Positions 28,142 through 35,203 of a stretch of DNA of 64,000 bases are shown here, one piece after another. The notes beneath the pieces were generated by a model, which did not search any database, was not told the DNA's origin, and saw only the letters and a list, made by a program, of their open reading frames with translations. Source of the DNA: Cohnella sp. GbtcB17 (GTDB lineage: Bacteria; Bacillota; Bacilli; Paenibacillales; Paenibacillaceae); the NCBI RefSeq assembly GCF_019091135.1, contig NZ_JAGXJW010000012.1, positions 95,140-159,139 on the forward strand, written 5' to 3'. The position numbers and the translations under genes were made by a program. Numbering within the stretch: position 1 is the stretch's first letter; each line of letters starts with the position of its first letter.

Positions 28142-28678
28142 TTGAAAAAAGTAATTATCACTAGCGCGATGGCTGCTTTACTTCTCGCGGGATGCTCGGC
28201 GGAAAATGGTGCTGCTCCGGAGAGCGAATCACCCCCTGCTAGTACCGCCCCAGCTAGTTCAGCTCCTGCAAGCTCGGCAGAGCCAACCAAGACTGCAGAA
28301 CCAACCAAGTCGGCAGAACCAACAAAGGCTGTTGCAGCGAAAACGGAGGCGCCGAAAGCTACAGAAAAGAGTGTGCCTAGAGAATATAAGGCCGCATTAA
28401 AATCGGCGGAATCTTATGCGGAGATTATGCATATGTCAAAGGCGGACATTTTCGAGCAATTGACCTCTGAATATGGAGGTAAATTCCCGAAAGAAGCTGC
28501 TCAATACGCTATTGACACCATTGTTTGGGATTGGAAAGAAAATGCACTGCAAACGGCTAAATCATATGCAGAGACAATGAATATGTCGGATTCAGAAATT
28601 TACGACCAGTTGATTTCAGAATACGGAGCAAAATTTACCAAAGAGGAAGCGCAATACGCGATAGACCATTTAGAATAG
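28142..28678 (+). CDS. Ltp family lipoprotein
   Basis: 178 residues from the TTG at 28142, which follows GGGGGAT. A short signal ends in the lipobox LLLAGC. A linker follows with repeats of PAS/SAEPTK, and then two copies of the Ltp repeat (SYAEIMHMSKADIFEQLTSE and SYAETMNMSDSEIYDQLISE), each ending in KF..EAAQYAID. In streptococcal phage TP-J34 the Ltp lipoprotein blocks DNA entry of other phages. A similar exclusion role on this mobile island is plausible but not shown. It has its own terminator. Confidence 0.85.
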   Translation: MKKVIITSAMAALLLAGCSAENGAAPESESPPASTAPASSAPASSAEPTKTAEPTKSAEPTKAVAAKTEAPKATEKSVPREYKAALKSAESYAEIMHMSKADIFEQLTSEYGGKFPKEAAQYAIDTIVWDWKENALQTAKSYAETMNMSDSEIYDQLISEYGAKFTKEEAQYAIDHLE

Positions 28679-28694
28679 TATTACGATGACAATG

Positions 28695-28724
28695 CCCGGA
28701 GCTGGTGCTTCGGGTTTTATTTTG
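28695..28724 (+). terminator. Terminator of the Ltp lipoprotein gene
   Basis: CCCGGAGC/GCTTCGGG stem (one wobble pair), TGGT loop, then TTTTATTTT. Confidence 0.85.
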
Positions 28725-28821
28725 GTTGCAAAATCCCCCTTTTTTGACTATTGGTTGCCACTGGATAATCTATTCATATCGATGTCAAGCAAACGCCGAT
28801 TTTATAGCGAATATGTAAAGT

Positions 28822-28846
28822 AAAAAGCCGAGTCCGAAGACCCAGC
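28822..28846 (-). terminator. UUCG-loop terminator of secreted paralog 1
   Basis: On the minus strand GCTGGGTC-TTCG-GACTCGGC is followed by TTTTTA. All four paralogs have the same design, with a UUCG tetraloop closing the stem. Confidence 0.85.
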
Positions 28847-28854
28847 TAAAAATT

Positions 28855-29382
28855 TTAGAATGGTTGAGAATTATTAATAACTACAGTGGAATTGTTCATT
28901 ATTTGTCCATTCGTCGTTCTTGTCGCCCTCATCTCTGCTGAAGCAATAAATCTACCATATTCACTGTCGACGACAATTTTGCCCCAAGCCGGTCTTTTGG
29001 TACAAGGTAATGCTTGACCAAATCCATAGCTTTGATTGTAAGACGCTGTTTTCTGACCGTTTAAGGTAAAGCTTGTGCCAGCAACAAAATTGGTCGTGTA
29101 CCCAGCTGTGTCCGGAATGTTTAATCCTACATCTGTTAATGAAGTTCCATCTGCAGAGTAAAGGAATACACTTACGTTAGAGGCATCCGATCCGCCATTC
29201 ACATTTGTCAGATTGAACATAAAGCTGGCAAATCGGTCAGTGGAATTACATGCAGTATTACTTTGAATTGAGAAATATACAACACGGCTCGCATCTGCAG
29301 ATACCGGAACCGCCGAAACTACAGAAGTCAATGCTACGACTCCGGCTGCGATCAATCCTGTTTTCTTCAACCATTGTTTCAT
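28855..29382 (-). CDS. Small secreted protein, paralog 1 of four
   Basis: 175 residues from the ATG at 29382 (site AAAGGGGAT). The signal peptide MKQWLKKTGLIAAGVVALTS ends near VSADA. The mature part is about 147 residues, rich in Asn, Thr and Ser. It carries the family signature: a cysteine early on (SNTACNS), a second in LPCTKRPAWGKIVV, and the C-terminal ending INNSQPF. The two cysteines probably form a disulfide. No known family was recognised. It is transcribed away from the other three paralogs but shares their promoter layout and terminator. Confidence 0.88.
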   Translation of the reverse strand: MKQWLKKTGLIAAGVVALTSVVSAVPVSADASRVVYFSIQSNTACNSTDRFASFMFNLTNVNGGSDASNVSVFLYSADGTSLTDVGLNIPDTAGYTTNFVAGTSFTLNGQKTASYNQSYGFGQALPCTKRPAWGKIVVDSEYGRFIASAEMRATRTTNGQIMNNSTVVINNSQPF

Positions 29383-29410
29383 AAGTCCATCCCCTTTCAA
29401 TATTGGCTTC

Positions 29411-29456
29411 ATCATATCCAACATTTAGGGGAAGAAACAGACTGACATTCGACAAA
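29411..29456 (-). promoter_or_regulatory. Spo0A-box-like promoter of paralog 1
   Basis: Minus strand: TTTGTCGAA (29448-29456) matches the Spo0A box. It lies 31 nt upstream of TATGAT (29411-29416). The 15 nt GTAAATATTTGTCGA is identical at all four paralogs. No good -35 is present, as at Spo0A-activated promoters. Confidence 0.65.
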
Positions 29457-29507
29457 TATTTACAATAAACTGGAGAGTTACATTACTTTTCAGGATATAT
29501 GCAAGTA

Positions 29508-29814
29508 GTGCTGCGACCGAAAGTTGAGGGCTCTGGAAGGACTTGCTTGAGGGATCAGACAGCAGTAACTTGAGGGAATGGTCGCCGAGCGTGCAAAAAG
29601 CCAGTATGTCGGGCGCCAGGATCCGCGCTGGATCAAGATCATTATTTACGAATATGCCGAATTATCAATCGCTGGATATCGTCGCGACAAATTTGGATTG
29701 CTTGCTCACTATGAAGGGCCCCGGCCCGGATCTAAAACTTCGGTAATTGACGAGCCTCTTTCAATTGAAGTAAGCTCTTTTTGTAATTGGTGGAAATATT
29801 ATAAAGGGGGTTGA
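29508..29814 (+). pseudogene. Remnant of ATP-dependent DNA ligase, copy A
   Basis: In shifting frames the strand retains VEGSG, then IRQQ followed by a stop, then an open stretch LEGMVAERAKSQYVGR, WIKIIIYEYAELSIAGYRR and FGLLAHYEGPRPG. This matches the end of the adenylation domain of LigD/LigB-type ligases and closely resembles the minus-strand remnant at 32331-33027. Everything upstream, including the catalytic lysine, is missing. Confidence 0.65.
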
Positions 29815-29820
29815 GTAGAA

Positions 29821-29952
29821 TTGGAGGATACTGAAAAGGCAATATTGCAAGTATTATATGATGAGAGACGCAATAGCCCTATGACTGTAAGTCAAATAAA
29901 TATGAATATTGCCAAAAGAAATGGGATCTCCATAAAGATCCCTGAAGTTTGA
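29821..29952 (+). CDS. Short ORF, first half of a split winged-helix gene
   Basis: 43 codons from a TTG, reading MEDTEKAILQVLYDERRN, then MTVSQINMNIAKRNGI, ending IPEV before TGA. It looks like the first helices of a winged-helix domain. The stop overlaps the TTG of the next ORF (TTGA), and the protein sense continues directly into that frame. Either a one-base deletion in the TTT run split one gene, or the two parts are translationally coupled. Confidence 0.45.
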   Translation: MEDTEKAILQVLYDERRNSPMTVSQINMNIAKRNGISIKIPEV

Positions 29953-30380
29953 AAGATCTAAAATATAAAAAGTTGATTCGAAGTCAAAGAAAGCCTGCTT
30001 TTAAAGCAAAAGAAAAAGGCCAGTTTAGCACTCCTACACAAGATATTTATCAAATAGATATTCCGGGTGTTGAGACCGTAGAGAACGGTTTTTCTCCTCT
30101 CGCCTCTGAAAAAAAATCCGCTGAACAGTATGTAATAAATATATTTGGAAATGTAACTAACATTGAACAAAGTGTTTACCAGTACATAGAGGAAATGAAT
30201 ATAAATAATAGCCAGAAAACCGAATTAAAAACTGTTTTTCAGCAGCTTCAAGAAGAAGCCAAAAAAGAGCAAATTCAAAAAAGTAAGGTCAAGGAATTAT
30301 TGAAGACAATAATCGATAAGGGTTCATCAAAATTATTAGATGCAGCTATTGGTGCCATAGTAAAAGAGATTTTATATTAA
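29949..30380 (+). CDS. Hypothetical protein, second half of a split winged-helix gene
   Basis: 143 codons from the TTG at 29949. The beginning (LKDLKYKKLIRSQRKPAFK) completes the recognition helix and wing started by the short upstream ORF. Residues about 75-125 are strongly helical and charged (KTELKTVFQQLQEEAKKEQI), probably a coiled coil. A hydrophobic C-terminal helix (LLDAAIGAIVKEILY) ends the protein. It is AT-rich with island-type codon use. No family was recognised. A DNA-binding regulator with a dimerisation coil is the best guess if the two parts are joined. Confidence 0.6.
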   Translation: MKDLKYKKLIRSQRKPAFKAKEKGQFSTPTQDIYQIDIPGVETVENGFSPLASEKKSAEQYVINIFGNVTNIEQSVYQYIEEMNINNSQKTELKTVFQQLQEEAKKEQIQKSKVKELLKTIIDKGSSKLLDAAIGAIVKEILY

Positions 30381-30449
30381 TACAGACAGGGGGACTTTTC
30401 CTTTTTAAGAAAAACTCCTGATTGTAACGCAAAACTTAGAATACCAAGT

Positions 30450-30668
30450 TCACCGTGTAAACTGATTTTTGTGTTCCATTCTTCTGTCTTCAAGCCACTT
30501 TAGGTAATCTTCTTTACGCACTCGGCAAGAGCGCCCGAATTGATAACTCGGGATCTCGCCAGCAGCCGGACTTTTCCGGAAGAGGATATAAATCGTTTGA
30601 GCAGAACATCCCTGATGCTAGGCGATCATTGGCGCAGTTAAAACATCAGGTAATTCATCGACCGTCAT
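30450..30668 (-). pseudogene. Excisionase-like HTH gene interrupted by TAG
   Basis: From the ATG at 30668 the frame reads MTVDELPDVLTAPMIA, then TAG, then QTIYILFRKSPAAGEIPSY, CRVRKEDYLKWLEDRR, ending at 30450. Apart from codon 17 it is a normal 72-residue HTH_17 protein. Its ATG overlaps the stop of the upstream HTH gene (ATGA), so the two were coupled. Confidence 0.65.
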
Positions 30669-31003
30669 AATCGTATCTCTTCCTTTCTTAATCGATCCTC
30701 AAACTCCAATAAATCAGCTCTTCTCACCCTTCGCGACTTTCCGATTTTGTATGAGCTGAGTTCGCCGCTCTTAATTAAGTGAAATGCTCTTGTACGGCCA
30801 ATACCAAGGTAATGGGACACTTGTTCCATCGTTAATGTTGGTTGGAGTCCGTTTTTCGGTTCGTTCTTTGATGCTGCGGATCCTGATTCTACAGCTGTCC
30901 TTTTTAATTTCTCTAACTCCTCTTTCTTAATAAGCACGTAATCCGCTGAAATATTAATCGTAAGCTGCAGATGAGCCGTCCCAGTCACTTCAAGTTCCTT
31001 CAT
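30665..31003 (-). CDS. Excisionase family DNA-binding protein
   Basis: 112 residues. The first 60 residues form a strand-rich and then helical segment (LTINISADYVLIKKEELEKL). The C-terminal half is an HTH_17/excisionase fold: LTMEQVSHYLGIGRTRAFHL, KSGELSSYKIGKSRRVRRAD, LLEFEDRLR. Likely a regulator or recombination directionality factor from a mobile element. It is followed, with an ATGA overlap, by a second HTH gene that has a stop codon, and preceded by a gene fragment cut by the IS3 element. Confidence 0.8.
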   Translation of the reverse strand: MKELEVTGTAHLQLTINISADYVLIKKEELEKLKRTAVESGSAASKNEPKNGLQPTLTMEQVSHYLGIGRTRAFHLIKSGELSSYKIGKSRRVRRADLLEFEDRLRKEEIRL

Positions 31004-31039
31004 CTTGCCACCTTTCTCTGTCCGCTGTACGGACTGAAC

Positions 31040-31198
31040 TTACGGACTAAATATCTGAACGAATCTCTGGTCCAAGAATTCCGCCATCTTATTCGCCTGG
31101 AATGACCATGGTCGCCCTTTGGATTGCGGATAAAAGACAAAACCTCCTTGGGCAACATCCAAGGTGCTTCGAAATAAAGTATATTTGACTTGATCCAG
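31040..31198 (-). pseudogene. Possible C-terminal gene fragment next to IS3 end
   Basis: An open stretch of 53 codons (TLDVAQGGFVFYPQSKGRPW, FLDQRFVQIFSP) ends 36 nt before the next HTH gene's ATG. In-frame stops TAA and TGA and the IS3 terminus lie just upstream, so any start is lost. A competing frame is also open here. Coding status is uncertain. Confidence 0.35.
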
Positions 31199-31307
31199 TC
31201 ATCCTTACGTCTGAACTGTGACCCGTAAGAAGGACACATTGAAAAAAGTGACTATCTTACGGGTCATTTATGTTTTAATCAGGTCAAAGGTAGGGAGCGG
31301 AGAGATC

Positions 31308-31739
31308 ATGGGGAATATGAATCGCACGTTGTTTACGGAAGAGAACATGAAGAGGTTGGAAGGCAATCCAAACGTTCATCACGTATCAGAGACCAATATC
31401 ACGTATACACCTTCGTTTAAAGTGGCGGCGGTGCTTGCTTATCAAACAGGTCAAACACCAGCGGAAATCTTTATTAAAGCAGGATTCGACCTTGACCTCA
31501 TCGGCCATAACAAGCCTAAGCACAGCTTAAAGCGTTGGCGTGAGACCTATGCCAAATACGGTGAAGCAGGTCTCCTGGCAGAGCGAAGAGGTAAAGGCAG
31601 CACCGGCAGACGGCCAGCTGGAGCGTTGTCGGCAGAAGAAGCGCTCGCACGTGCCAACGCACGCATTAAGCTGTTGGAAGCCGAGGTGGATTTCCTAAAA
31701 AAGCTCGAAGCGCTCGAGCGGCAGAAAGAGAACGGCTAA
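31308..31739 (+). CDS. IS3-family transposase OrfA
   Basis: 143 residues from the ATG at 31308 (GGAGCGGAGAG upstream). It has a helix-turn-helix (FKVAAVLAYQTGQTPAEIF, KHSLKRWRETYAKYGEAG) and a C-terminal leucine zipper (ARANARIKLLEAEVDFLKKL), typical of the IS150 group. The heptamer A AAA AAG at 31697-31703 is a canonical -1 frameshift site that would fuse OrfA to OrfB. Intact, but without a functional partner here. Confidence 0.85.
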   Translation: MGNMNRTLFTEENMKRLEGNPNVHHVSETNITYTPSFKVAAVLAYQTGQTPAEIFIKAGFDLDLIGHNKPKHSLKRWRETYAKYGEAGLLAERRGKGSTGRRPAGALSAEEALARANARIKLLEAEVDFLKKLEALERQKENG

Positions 31740-32330
31740 CGCCCTCTGAGCGCTACGAAATCATTTATCATACGATTCGCCAGCACGGTCTTAGGCGGAT
31801 GACGCGCTACTTGTGCCATCAAGCGGCGGTCAGTACCAGCGGCTATTACAGATGGCTGAAAGCGGAGGAGCACCGCCAAAGGCGGGCAGCGGCAGATGCG
31901 TGTGACTTGCAGCTCATCAAACAGCACTTTGAAGCCAGGCGAGGCAAAATAGGTGCCTTGGTCATTAAAATGCGTCTGGAGAGGATCGACGGGGTCATTA
32001 TGAATCTCAAGAAGATTAGACGGCTCATGCGTAAATTTCATTTGGTCGCCACCATACGTCAAGCGAATCCCTACTGAAAGATGGCCAGAGCGACGCAAGA
32101 GCACAAGACCTGCCCTAATCTTCTCAAACGTCAGTTTGATCAGGGGGAGCCCGAAAAAGTACTTCTGACCGATATTACCTACCTGCGTTATGGAAACGGT
32201 CAGTGGGCCTATCTGTCCTGTGTGAAGGATGGTGCAACCCGTCAGATCTTGGCGGAGTACGTGAGCTCGACGCTCGAGCTCTCCCTCGTTGAACGGACGT
32301 TAGATCGCTTGCTGGAGCGCCTGTCTCTAG
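31704..32330 (+). pseudogene. IS3 transposase OrfB, nonsense and truncation
   Basis: In the -1 frame, the part after the slip site reads ERYEIIYHTIRQHGLRRM, then TSGYYRWLKAEEHRQRR and the HTH_21-like segment, up to IRQANPY. A TGA at 32075-32077 follows and the frame resumes (KMARATQEHKTCPNLLKRQF). The first DDE aspartate region survives in VLLTDITYLRYGNGQWAYLS. The frame continues to VERTLDRLLERL and then crosses into ligase sequence, losing the second Asp and Glu. Confidence 0.8.
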
Positions 32331-33027
32331 CGACGGCGCGGAACCTTCTTATGAGTTACCGGCGCAAACTCGATTATCCCGGCCGGGCGCCCTTTGTAGT
32401 GGGCGAGCCAGCCGAATTCGCACCGGCGATACCCGGCGATCGCCACTTCGGCATATTCGTAATTGATGATCTTGATCCAGCGCGGATCCCAGCGCCCAAC
32501 GTACGGGCTACTAGCGCGCTTTACGACGATGCCCTCAAGCTTTTGCTGCCGGATCACTGTGAAAAGATCTGTGCCCGATCCCTCCCTCTACGCTCATCAA
32601 GCGTTCGGTTGCAGCACTTCCTGCAGCAGCTGCTCCAGCCTGGCAAGTGGCCATGACCGCACATCCTCGCCTTTGTATCTCAATATATCGAACACGAAGT
32701 AATGCACCGGCAATGACGCCGCGGCTTCGCTTATTTTGCGTTCTTGCCGGAGCTGAAATCGCTCCATGATCGCCTCAAAATCGACGGCCGCCGGGTCCAC
32801 TCGGGCAACCTCGCCGTCGAGGATCGCGTCTAAGACGTCTGCAAGCGGCACGTCGTGGAGTTCTGGATACTGGGGAGTACAAAGCGTCTGGTGCCTTGTG
32901 TAAAGCGTAGGACGGCCGTCCGTCACCGAGAGGATAAGCCGATGCCCATCAATCTTCGGCTCAAACAGGTATCTTGGATCATCGAAAGTTCTTCACGTTT
33001 CTGAAGCAACATTGGAGGGAGGAACAT
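32331..33027 (-). pseudogene. Frameshifted ATP-dependent DNA ligase, copy B
   Basis: Joined across frames it reads MFLPPMLLQKREEL, DDPRYLFEPKIDGHRLIL (with the catalytic KxDG motif), LDGEVARVDP, HYFVFDILRYKGEDVRSW, ending at LQPNA, then EGSGTDLFTVIRQQKLEG and VKRASSPYVGR. A one-base loss sits before DDPRY and a second disruption after LQPNA. The 3' end is cut at the IS3 junction. Such LigD-like ligases seal breaks in bacterial end joining; this one should be inactive. A sequence of about 90 percent identity by eye lies inverted at 29.6 kb. Confidence 0.75.
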
Positions 33028-33125
33028 CTTGCCGGCCGCCTTTCTTGGATGTTCCTTGAATTGTAGCAAAGGGGAACAGCAGTATATCCCGGTAAGTATT
33101 GTAACTCTCAAGTGTATTGTAAATA

Positions 33126-33171
33126 TTTGTCGAACATCAGTCTGTTTATTTCCCTAAATCTTGGATATGAT
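33126..33171 (+). promoter_or_regulatory. Spo0A-box-like promoter of paralog 2
   Basis: TTTGTCGAA at 33126-33134, then exactly 31 nt, then TATGAT at 33166-33171. The sequence between box and -10 is nearly the same as at paralog 1. Confidence 0.65.
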
Positions 33172-33199
33172 GAAGCCATTAATGAAAGGAGATGGACTT

Positions 33200-33733
33200 A
33201 TGAAGAAGTGGTTGAAGAAGACTGGATTGATAGCAGCTGGTGTTGTGGCGTTAACCTCCGTAGTGTCGGCGGTTCCTGTGTCGGCAGATGTAAGTAAGGT
33301 AGTCTACTTTCCAATTCAGAGCGTCGTATCTTGTAATAGTACATCAACAGCATTCTTTGCATCCGTGTTTAGGATTAATGTCAACAACATAGGTGACTCT
33401 GTAGCGAATGCCACATTATATCTATATCAGAAAGACGGAACGCCACTCACAGTTTCAGGAATCGATATTACGCCAGGGGTAGATTTTTCAATTAATCCTC
33501 ATTCGACTTTGGAGTATTCCGTTAAATTTGGTGCAGATTCCAGTACCCAGCAATATGAAAGCTGCAGTACACATCCAGCATACGGAAAGATAGTGGTCAA
33601 TTCAAATAGCGGACAACTAATGGCAATTGGAGAGGTAGATTCTTATAAAATGACCTATAGTAGCGCTGGGGTCGGTAACTATTCAACATATTCCAATGCA
33701 GAAGTAATCGTGAACAGAGGAGAACCATTTTAA
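33200..33733 (+). CDS. Small secreted protein, paralog 2 of four
   Basis: 177 residues from the ATG at 33200 (AAAGGAGATG upstream). The signal peptide MKKWLKKTGLIAAGVVALTS ends VSADV. Family features are present: early cysteine (VVSCNSTS), second cysteine in YESCSTHPAYGKIVV, the GQLMAIGEV strand and the end VNRGEPF. A beta-sandwich held by a disulfide is a reasonable guess. Function unknown. It is the first of three tandem copies on this strand, each with its own promoter and terminator. Confidence 0.9.
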   Translation: MKKWLKKTGLIAAGVVALTSVVSAVPVSADVSKVVYFPIQSVVSCNSTSTAFFASVFRINVNNIGDSVANATLYLYQKDGTPLTVSGIDITPGVDFSINPHSTLEYSVKFGADSSTQQYESCSTHPAYGKIVVNSNSGQLMAIGEVDSYKMTYSSAGVGNYSTYSNAEVIVNRGEPF

Positions 33734-33740
33734 TAACAAC

Positions 33741-33765
33741 GCCGGGTCTTCGGACTTGGCTTTTT
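33741..33765 (+). terminator. UUCG-loop terminator of paralog 2
   Basis: GCCGGGTC-TTCG-GACTTGGC followed by TTTTT. Confidence 0.85.
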
Positions 33766-33792
33766 GGTTAACCCTCAATCGTAATGTAAATA

Positions 33793-33838
33793 TTTGTCGA
33801 TAAACAGACTTATAGTTCCTTAATTTCCCTTGTATGAT
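33793..33838 (+). promoter_or_regulatory. Spo0A-box-like promoter of paralog 3
   Basis: TTTGTCGAT at 33793-33801 and TATGAT at 33833-33838, again 31 nt apart. The block up to the -10 is almost identical to that of paralog 4. Confidence 0.6.
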
Positions 33839-33867
33839 ATGGGCAATACATACGGGGAGTGGTTGCA

Positions 33868-34386
33868 ATGAAGAAGTGGTTGAAGAAAACCTGATTGATC
33901 GCAGCTGGAGTAGTGGCATTGACTTCAGTAATATCGGCGGTTCCAGTATCTGCAGATGCGAGCCGTGTTGTGAATTTTACAATTCAAGGTGGAACGATTT
34001 GCTCTGCAACAAATTATACGGCACTTTTCCTGAATATCACCAACCTTGGAGGGGCTCCTGCTTCTTATACGGTATATTTGTACGATGCTAATGGCAATAC
34101 AGTAAGTCCGCCTGGACTTACAAACTTAGATGATTCATACCGCCCTTCAACAATCAACCCTGCTACATCGACGACTTCACTTGGTAAGTCTACAGAACTC
34201 TATCGAGTGGTTTATGGCGGGGGCAACGCGGCATGCAGTTTAAAACCCTATTATGGAAAAATTGTTGTTGAGGATGGTGGGCCGTTGATAGCGACGGGTG
34301 AAATAAAGGGAATTATCGCTACCGTAACGCCGAATGTTGTCTGGTCTGATCTGCCAATATCGATTAATAATGGTCAATCATTCTAG
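33868..34386 (+). pseudogene. Small secreted protein paralog 3, TGA in signal peptide
   Basis: The ATG at 33868 has a GGGGAG site and opens MKKWLKKT. Codon 9 is then TGA where the paralogs have GGA (Gly). After it, the frame continues intact: LIAAGVVALTSVISAVPVSA, the early cysteine (GGTICSA), NAACSLKPYYGKIVV and the end INNGQSF. A TTG follows the stop directly and could restart translation, but the product would lack the basic signal region. A single-base lesion in an otherwise preserved gene points to recent inactivation, or to sequencing error. Confidence 0.75.
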
Positions 34387-34393
34387 TATAACA

Positions 34394-34420
34394 GTCGGGT
34401 CTTCGGACTCGGCTTTTTTT
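34394..34420 (+). terminator. UUCG-loop terminator of paralog 3
   Basis: GTCGGGTC-TTCG-GACTCGGC followed by seven T. Confidence 0.85.
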
Positions 34421-34449
34421 GTTTATAACCCTCAATCGTAATGTAAATA

Positions 34450-34495
34450 TTTGTCGATAAACAGGCTTATAGTTCCTTAAATTTCCTTGTATGAT
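34450..34495 (+). promoter_or_regulatory. Spo0A-box-like promoter of paralog 4
   Basis: TTTGTCGAT at 34450-34458, 31 nt, TATGAT at 34490-34495. Confidence 0.6.
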
Positions 34496-34524
34496 TGGGG
34501 CATTACATGCGAGGAGTGGATTTG

Positions 34525-35076
34525 ATGAAAAGGTGGTTAAAGAAAACTGGAATACTGGCGGCAAGTGCCGTTGCATTAACTTCTCTAATTTCTGCGGTCC
34601 CTGCGTCCGCGGATGTCAGCAGGGTAGAATATTTTACAATTCAAAATAATACGGCTTGTGATAGCTCTATTAGAATGACAGGAATATACTTCAATATTAA
34701 CAATATTAGTGGTACTACTGTTCAAGCAACGCTCTACTTGTATAAAAATGACGGTACCCCGTATACCAGCTCGGGAATAACGACTGGCACGGGATACAGC
34801 AGCACCATTGTTCCAGGAACCGGTGTAACAATAGCTCCTCATTCAACTCAACAATATGCTGCCGTTTTCGGTGGTCAAACAAATGGAACAACAGTAACCA
34901 CCTATCTACCCTGCACGGATCGTCCAGCATACGGAAAGATTGTTGTAGAGTCTGAAACTGGATTAATTATGGCTAATGGAGAAATAACCGGATCGGATAA
35001 AGTTGACCCCAATAACACCAATAGAAATCTATATAATCATAGGGAAGTCAACATTAATGAAGGAAGGCCGTTCTAA
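34525..35076 (+). CDS. Small secreted protein, paralog 4 of four
   Basis: 183 residues from the ATG at 34525 (CGAGGAG upstream). The signal peptide MKRWLKKTGILAASAVALTS ends near PASADV. The most diverged copy keeps both cysteines (NNTACDSS and LPCTDRPAYGKIVVES), the GLIMANGEI strand and the end INEGRPF. A longer central loop rich in Gly and Thr distinguishes it. Function unknown; co-regulation with the other three is suggested by the promoter. Confidence 0.9.
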   Translation: MKRWLKKTGILAASAVALTSLISAVPASADVSRVEYFTIQNNTACDSSIRMTGIYFNINNISGTTVQATLYLYKNDGTPYTSSGITTGTGYSSTIVPGTGVTIAPHSTQQYAAVFGGQTNGTTVTTYLPCTDRPAYGKIVVESETGLIMANGEITGSDKVDPNNTNRNLYNHREVNINEGRPF

Positions 35077-35092
35077 GAATCTCAATATAACA

Positions 35093-35121
35093 ACCGTCTG
35101 GCTTCGGCTGGGCGGTTTTTT
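35093..35121 (+). terminator. UUCG-loop terminator of paralog 4
   Basis: ACCGTCTGGC-TTCG-GCTGGGCGGT with wobble pairs, then TTTTTT. Confidence 0.85.
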
Positions 35122-35203
35122 ACTTCCCCAACAACTGGGAATGCTTGATTCCTATTTGTTAGTGTAATATCTCAGTATACCGATACAAGGGGCTGAGAAG
35201 AGC

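Larger units (their letters stand above)
31217..32330 (+). mobile_element. Truncated IS3-family (IS150-like) element
   Basis: The left end starts TGTGACCCGTAAG and contains an internal inverted copy (CTTACGGGTCA at 31256). orfA is intact and orfB carries an in-frame TGA and loses its end. At about 32320-32345 the element runs straight into the DNA ligase remnant, so the right terminus and the last catalytic residues are gone. The element cannot move by itself. Confidence 0.8.
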
